Source of the DNA: an uncultured Sphingobacteriales bacterium
GTDB lineage: Bacteria > Bacteroidota > Bacteroidia > Chitinophagales > Chitinophagaceae
DNA: 34,823 bases
Assembly: GCA_937871285.1 (NCBI GenBank)
Contig: CALMQS010000104.1
Location: 1-34,823 of the forward strand
Direction: 5' to 3'
Shown: positions 33,828 through 34,823 of the stretch, one piece after another
Numbering within the stretch: the first letter of the stretch is position 1
Layout: each line of letters opens with the position of its first letter
Notes under the pieces: generated by a model
What the model saw: only the letters and a program-made list of their open reading frames with translations
What the model was told of the DNA's origin: nothing
Database searches by the model: none
Position numbers and translations under genes: made by a program

Positions 33828-34823
33828 TAGCCTGTTATCCCGTGGAAAATTCCCTGAGAAAACCATCAGGCGGGAATTAATGGAAACACATATATCCTGG
33901 GTGATATTATGCGATCAGTTTGTATATAAAATTAAAAAGCCGGTACACTATTCTTTTCTCGATTTTTCCACTCCTGAACTTCGCAAGTATTTTTGCAATA
34001 GGGAAATAGAATTAAATAAGAGGCTTACCTACAATGTCTACCTCGAAGTGTTGCCGGTAGGTGAATGGCAGGAAAATATTGTTATAGGTGGAAAAGAAGG
34101 AACCATAATAGATTATGCTGTAAAAATGCATAAACTGGATACGGCAAAACGAATGGATAAATTATTAACTCAGCATGTTGTAACGGAATCTGATATAAAA
34201 AAACTGGCAGAGCAAATAGCTTTCTTCCATAAAAACACGACTATCATTTATCAAAAAAACTTATTGGATATCCAGGAAAAATTCAATGATCTGGAAGTAG
34301 AAAAAGAATTCCTGGCCAAACAAGCCGGCAGTAAATTCGACGTTATTATAGGCCGGGCTATTGAATTTTCCAATAAGTTTCTAAGCATTAATAAAGGGTT
34401 GATAGCAGACAGGCTGAGAAATGGATTTTACAGGGATGGCCATGGTGATTTACATTCGAGGAATATTTTTTTATTGCCGGATCCTGTGCCGTTTGATTGC
34501 ATTGAATTCAATGACGATTTCCGGCAAATTGATGTTTTGAATGAAGTGGCATTCCTTTGCATGGATTTGGATGCGTTTGATCGCAAGGATTTGTCAACCT
34601 TGTTTCTCGAATATTATAATCATTTTTTCCCCGCTATGCAAACGGCAAATGAACGCGATCTCTTTATTTATTATAAAAGCTACCGGGCGAATATACGGGC
34701 AAAAGTAAACAGCTTACGTGCAAAAAGTGCAACAACAGCTGAAGAAAAAGCAAAGTCATTGATGGCCGCAAAGAAATATCTTTACCTGATGGAAAGTTAT
34801 ATAGAAGAACTGGGAACGACACA
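33808..34823 (+). CDS. APH-like kinase (Rv2004c N-domain type), cut by the window end
   Basis: An open frame from ATG 33808 to the window end, at least 338 codons without a stop. It belongs to the aminoglycoside-phosphotransferase/choline-kinase superfamily. Brenner motif HGDLHSRN begins at residue 212 (catalytic Asp214), and FDCIEFNDDFRQIDVLNEVAFLCMDLDA is the metal-binding segment characteristic of the stress-island group rather than of antibiotic-resistance enzymes. The N-terminus has WVILCDQFVYKIKKPVHYSFLDFSTPE, with a lysine (YKIKKP) in the usual ATP-binding place. It overlaps the P-loop kinase gene by 20 nt, so the two are surely co-expressed. The substrate is unknown. Confidence 0.88.
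   Translation, partial: MTTAQINSLLSRGKFPEKTIRRELMETHISWVILCDQFVYKIKKPVHYSFLDFSTPELRKYFCNREIELNKRLTYNVYLEVLPVGEWQENIVIGGKEGTIIDYAVKMHKLDTAKRMDKLLTQHVVTESDIKKLAEQIAFFHKNTTIIYQKNLLDIQEKFNDLEVEKEFLAKQAGSKFDVIIGRAIEFSNKFLSINKGLIADRLRNGFYRDGHGDLHSRNIFLLPDPVPFDCIEFNDDFRQIDVLNEVAFLCMDLDAFDRKDLSTLFLEYYNHFFPAMQTANERDLFIYYKSYRANIRAKVNSLRAKSATTAEEKAKSLMAAKKYLYLMESYIEELGTT

Noticed and set aside
33808..34823. Aminoglycoside resistance gene
   Set aside because: The APH-type fold is clear, but the motif context and pairing with a P-loop kinase match the Rv2004c-like stress group.

Overview
The window looks like chromosome of a Bacteroidota bacterium, most likely family Chitinophagaceae. Supporting signs are promoters of the TAnnTTTG type, almost no Shine-Dalgarno sequences, the lipoprotein signals, a REC-CRP fusion regulator and a tandem repeat of a kind I associate with this group. 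No 16S gene or other decisive marker is present, so the family is an inference. No integrase, transposase or CRISPR array was found.

Left part (1-13.4 kb), envelope and saccharide/peptide handling. An NlpC/P60 lipoprotein is followed by a tight minus-strand run: M1 aminopeptidase, GT87-like membrane glycosyltransferase and FAD oxidoreductase. Then come a plus-strand family-5 solute-binding lipoprotein, two large secreted proteins of unknown function with carbohydrate-enzyme-like beta domains, a ~143-bp tandem repeat block, a CBM9-like secreted protein, and a tRNA-Leu(GAG) with a clear promoter and terminator.

Right part (13.5-34.8 kb), a stress/dormancy island. Minus strand: NTF2-like lipoprotein, SDR dehydrogenase, carboxymuconolactone-decarboxylase-like protein, a small acidic protein and an erythromycin-esterase-family protein. 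Plus strand: a truncated DUF892/YciE-like ORF, phosphoribosyltransferase, broken BON-domain gene, FtsH, zinc-ribbon protein, P3B-type cation ATPase, a small unknown protein, two Hsp20 proteins, a lipoprotein, a tandem universal stress protein, PEP synthase, a PAS histidine kinase overlapping a REC-CRP regulator, an alcohol dehydrogenase fragment, a P-loop kinase and an APH-like kinase that runs off the end. The gene content resembles the mycobacterial DosR dormancy regulon, with Rv2030c-like and Rv2004c-like proteins present as separate genes.

The best candidate for something undescribed is the wiring. Three perfect TGAC-N4-GTCA palindromes lie upstream of the CMD/SDR genes, the divergent esterase/phosphoribosyltransferase pair and the second hsp20. 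In all three cases a TAnnTTTA -7 element follows after 45-46 nt, which puts the palindrome near -62, the class I CRP position. The REC-CRP protein encoded in the same island is the obvious candidate regulator. A different FNR-like palindrome (TGAT-N4-ATCA) lies upstream of the kinase gene. Three gene remnants (DUF892-like, BON, alcohol dehydrogenase) show that the island has been shrinking by internal deletion.
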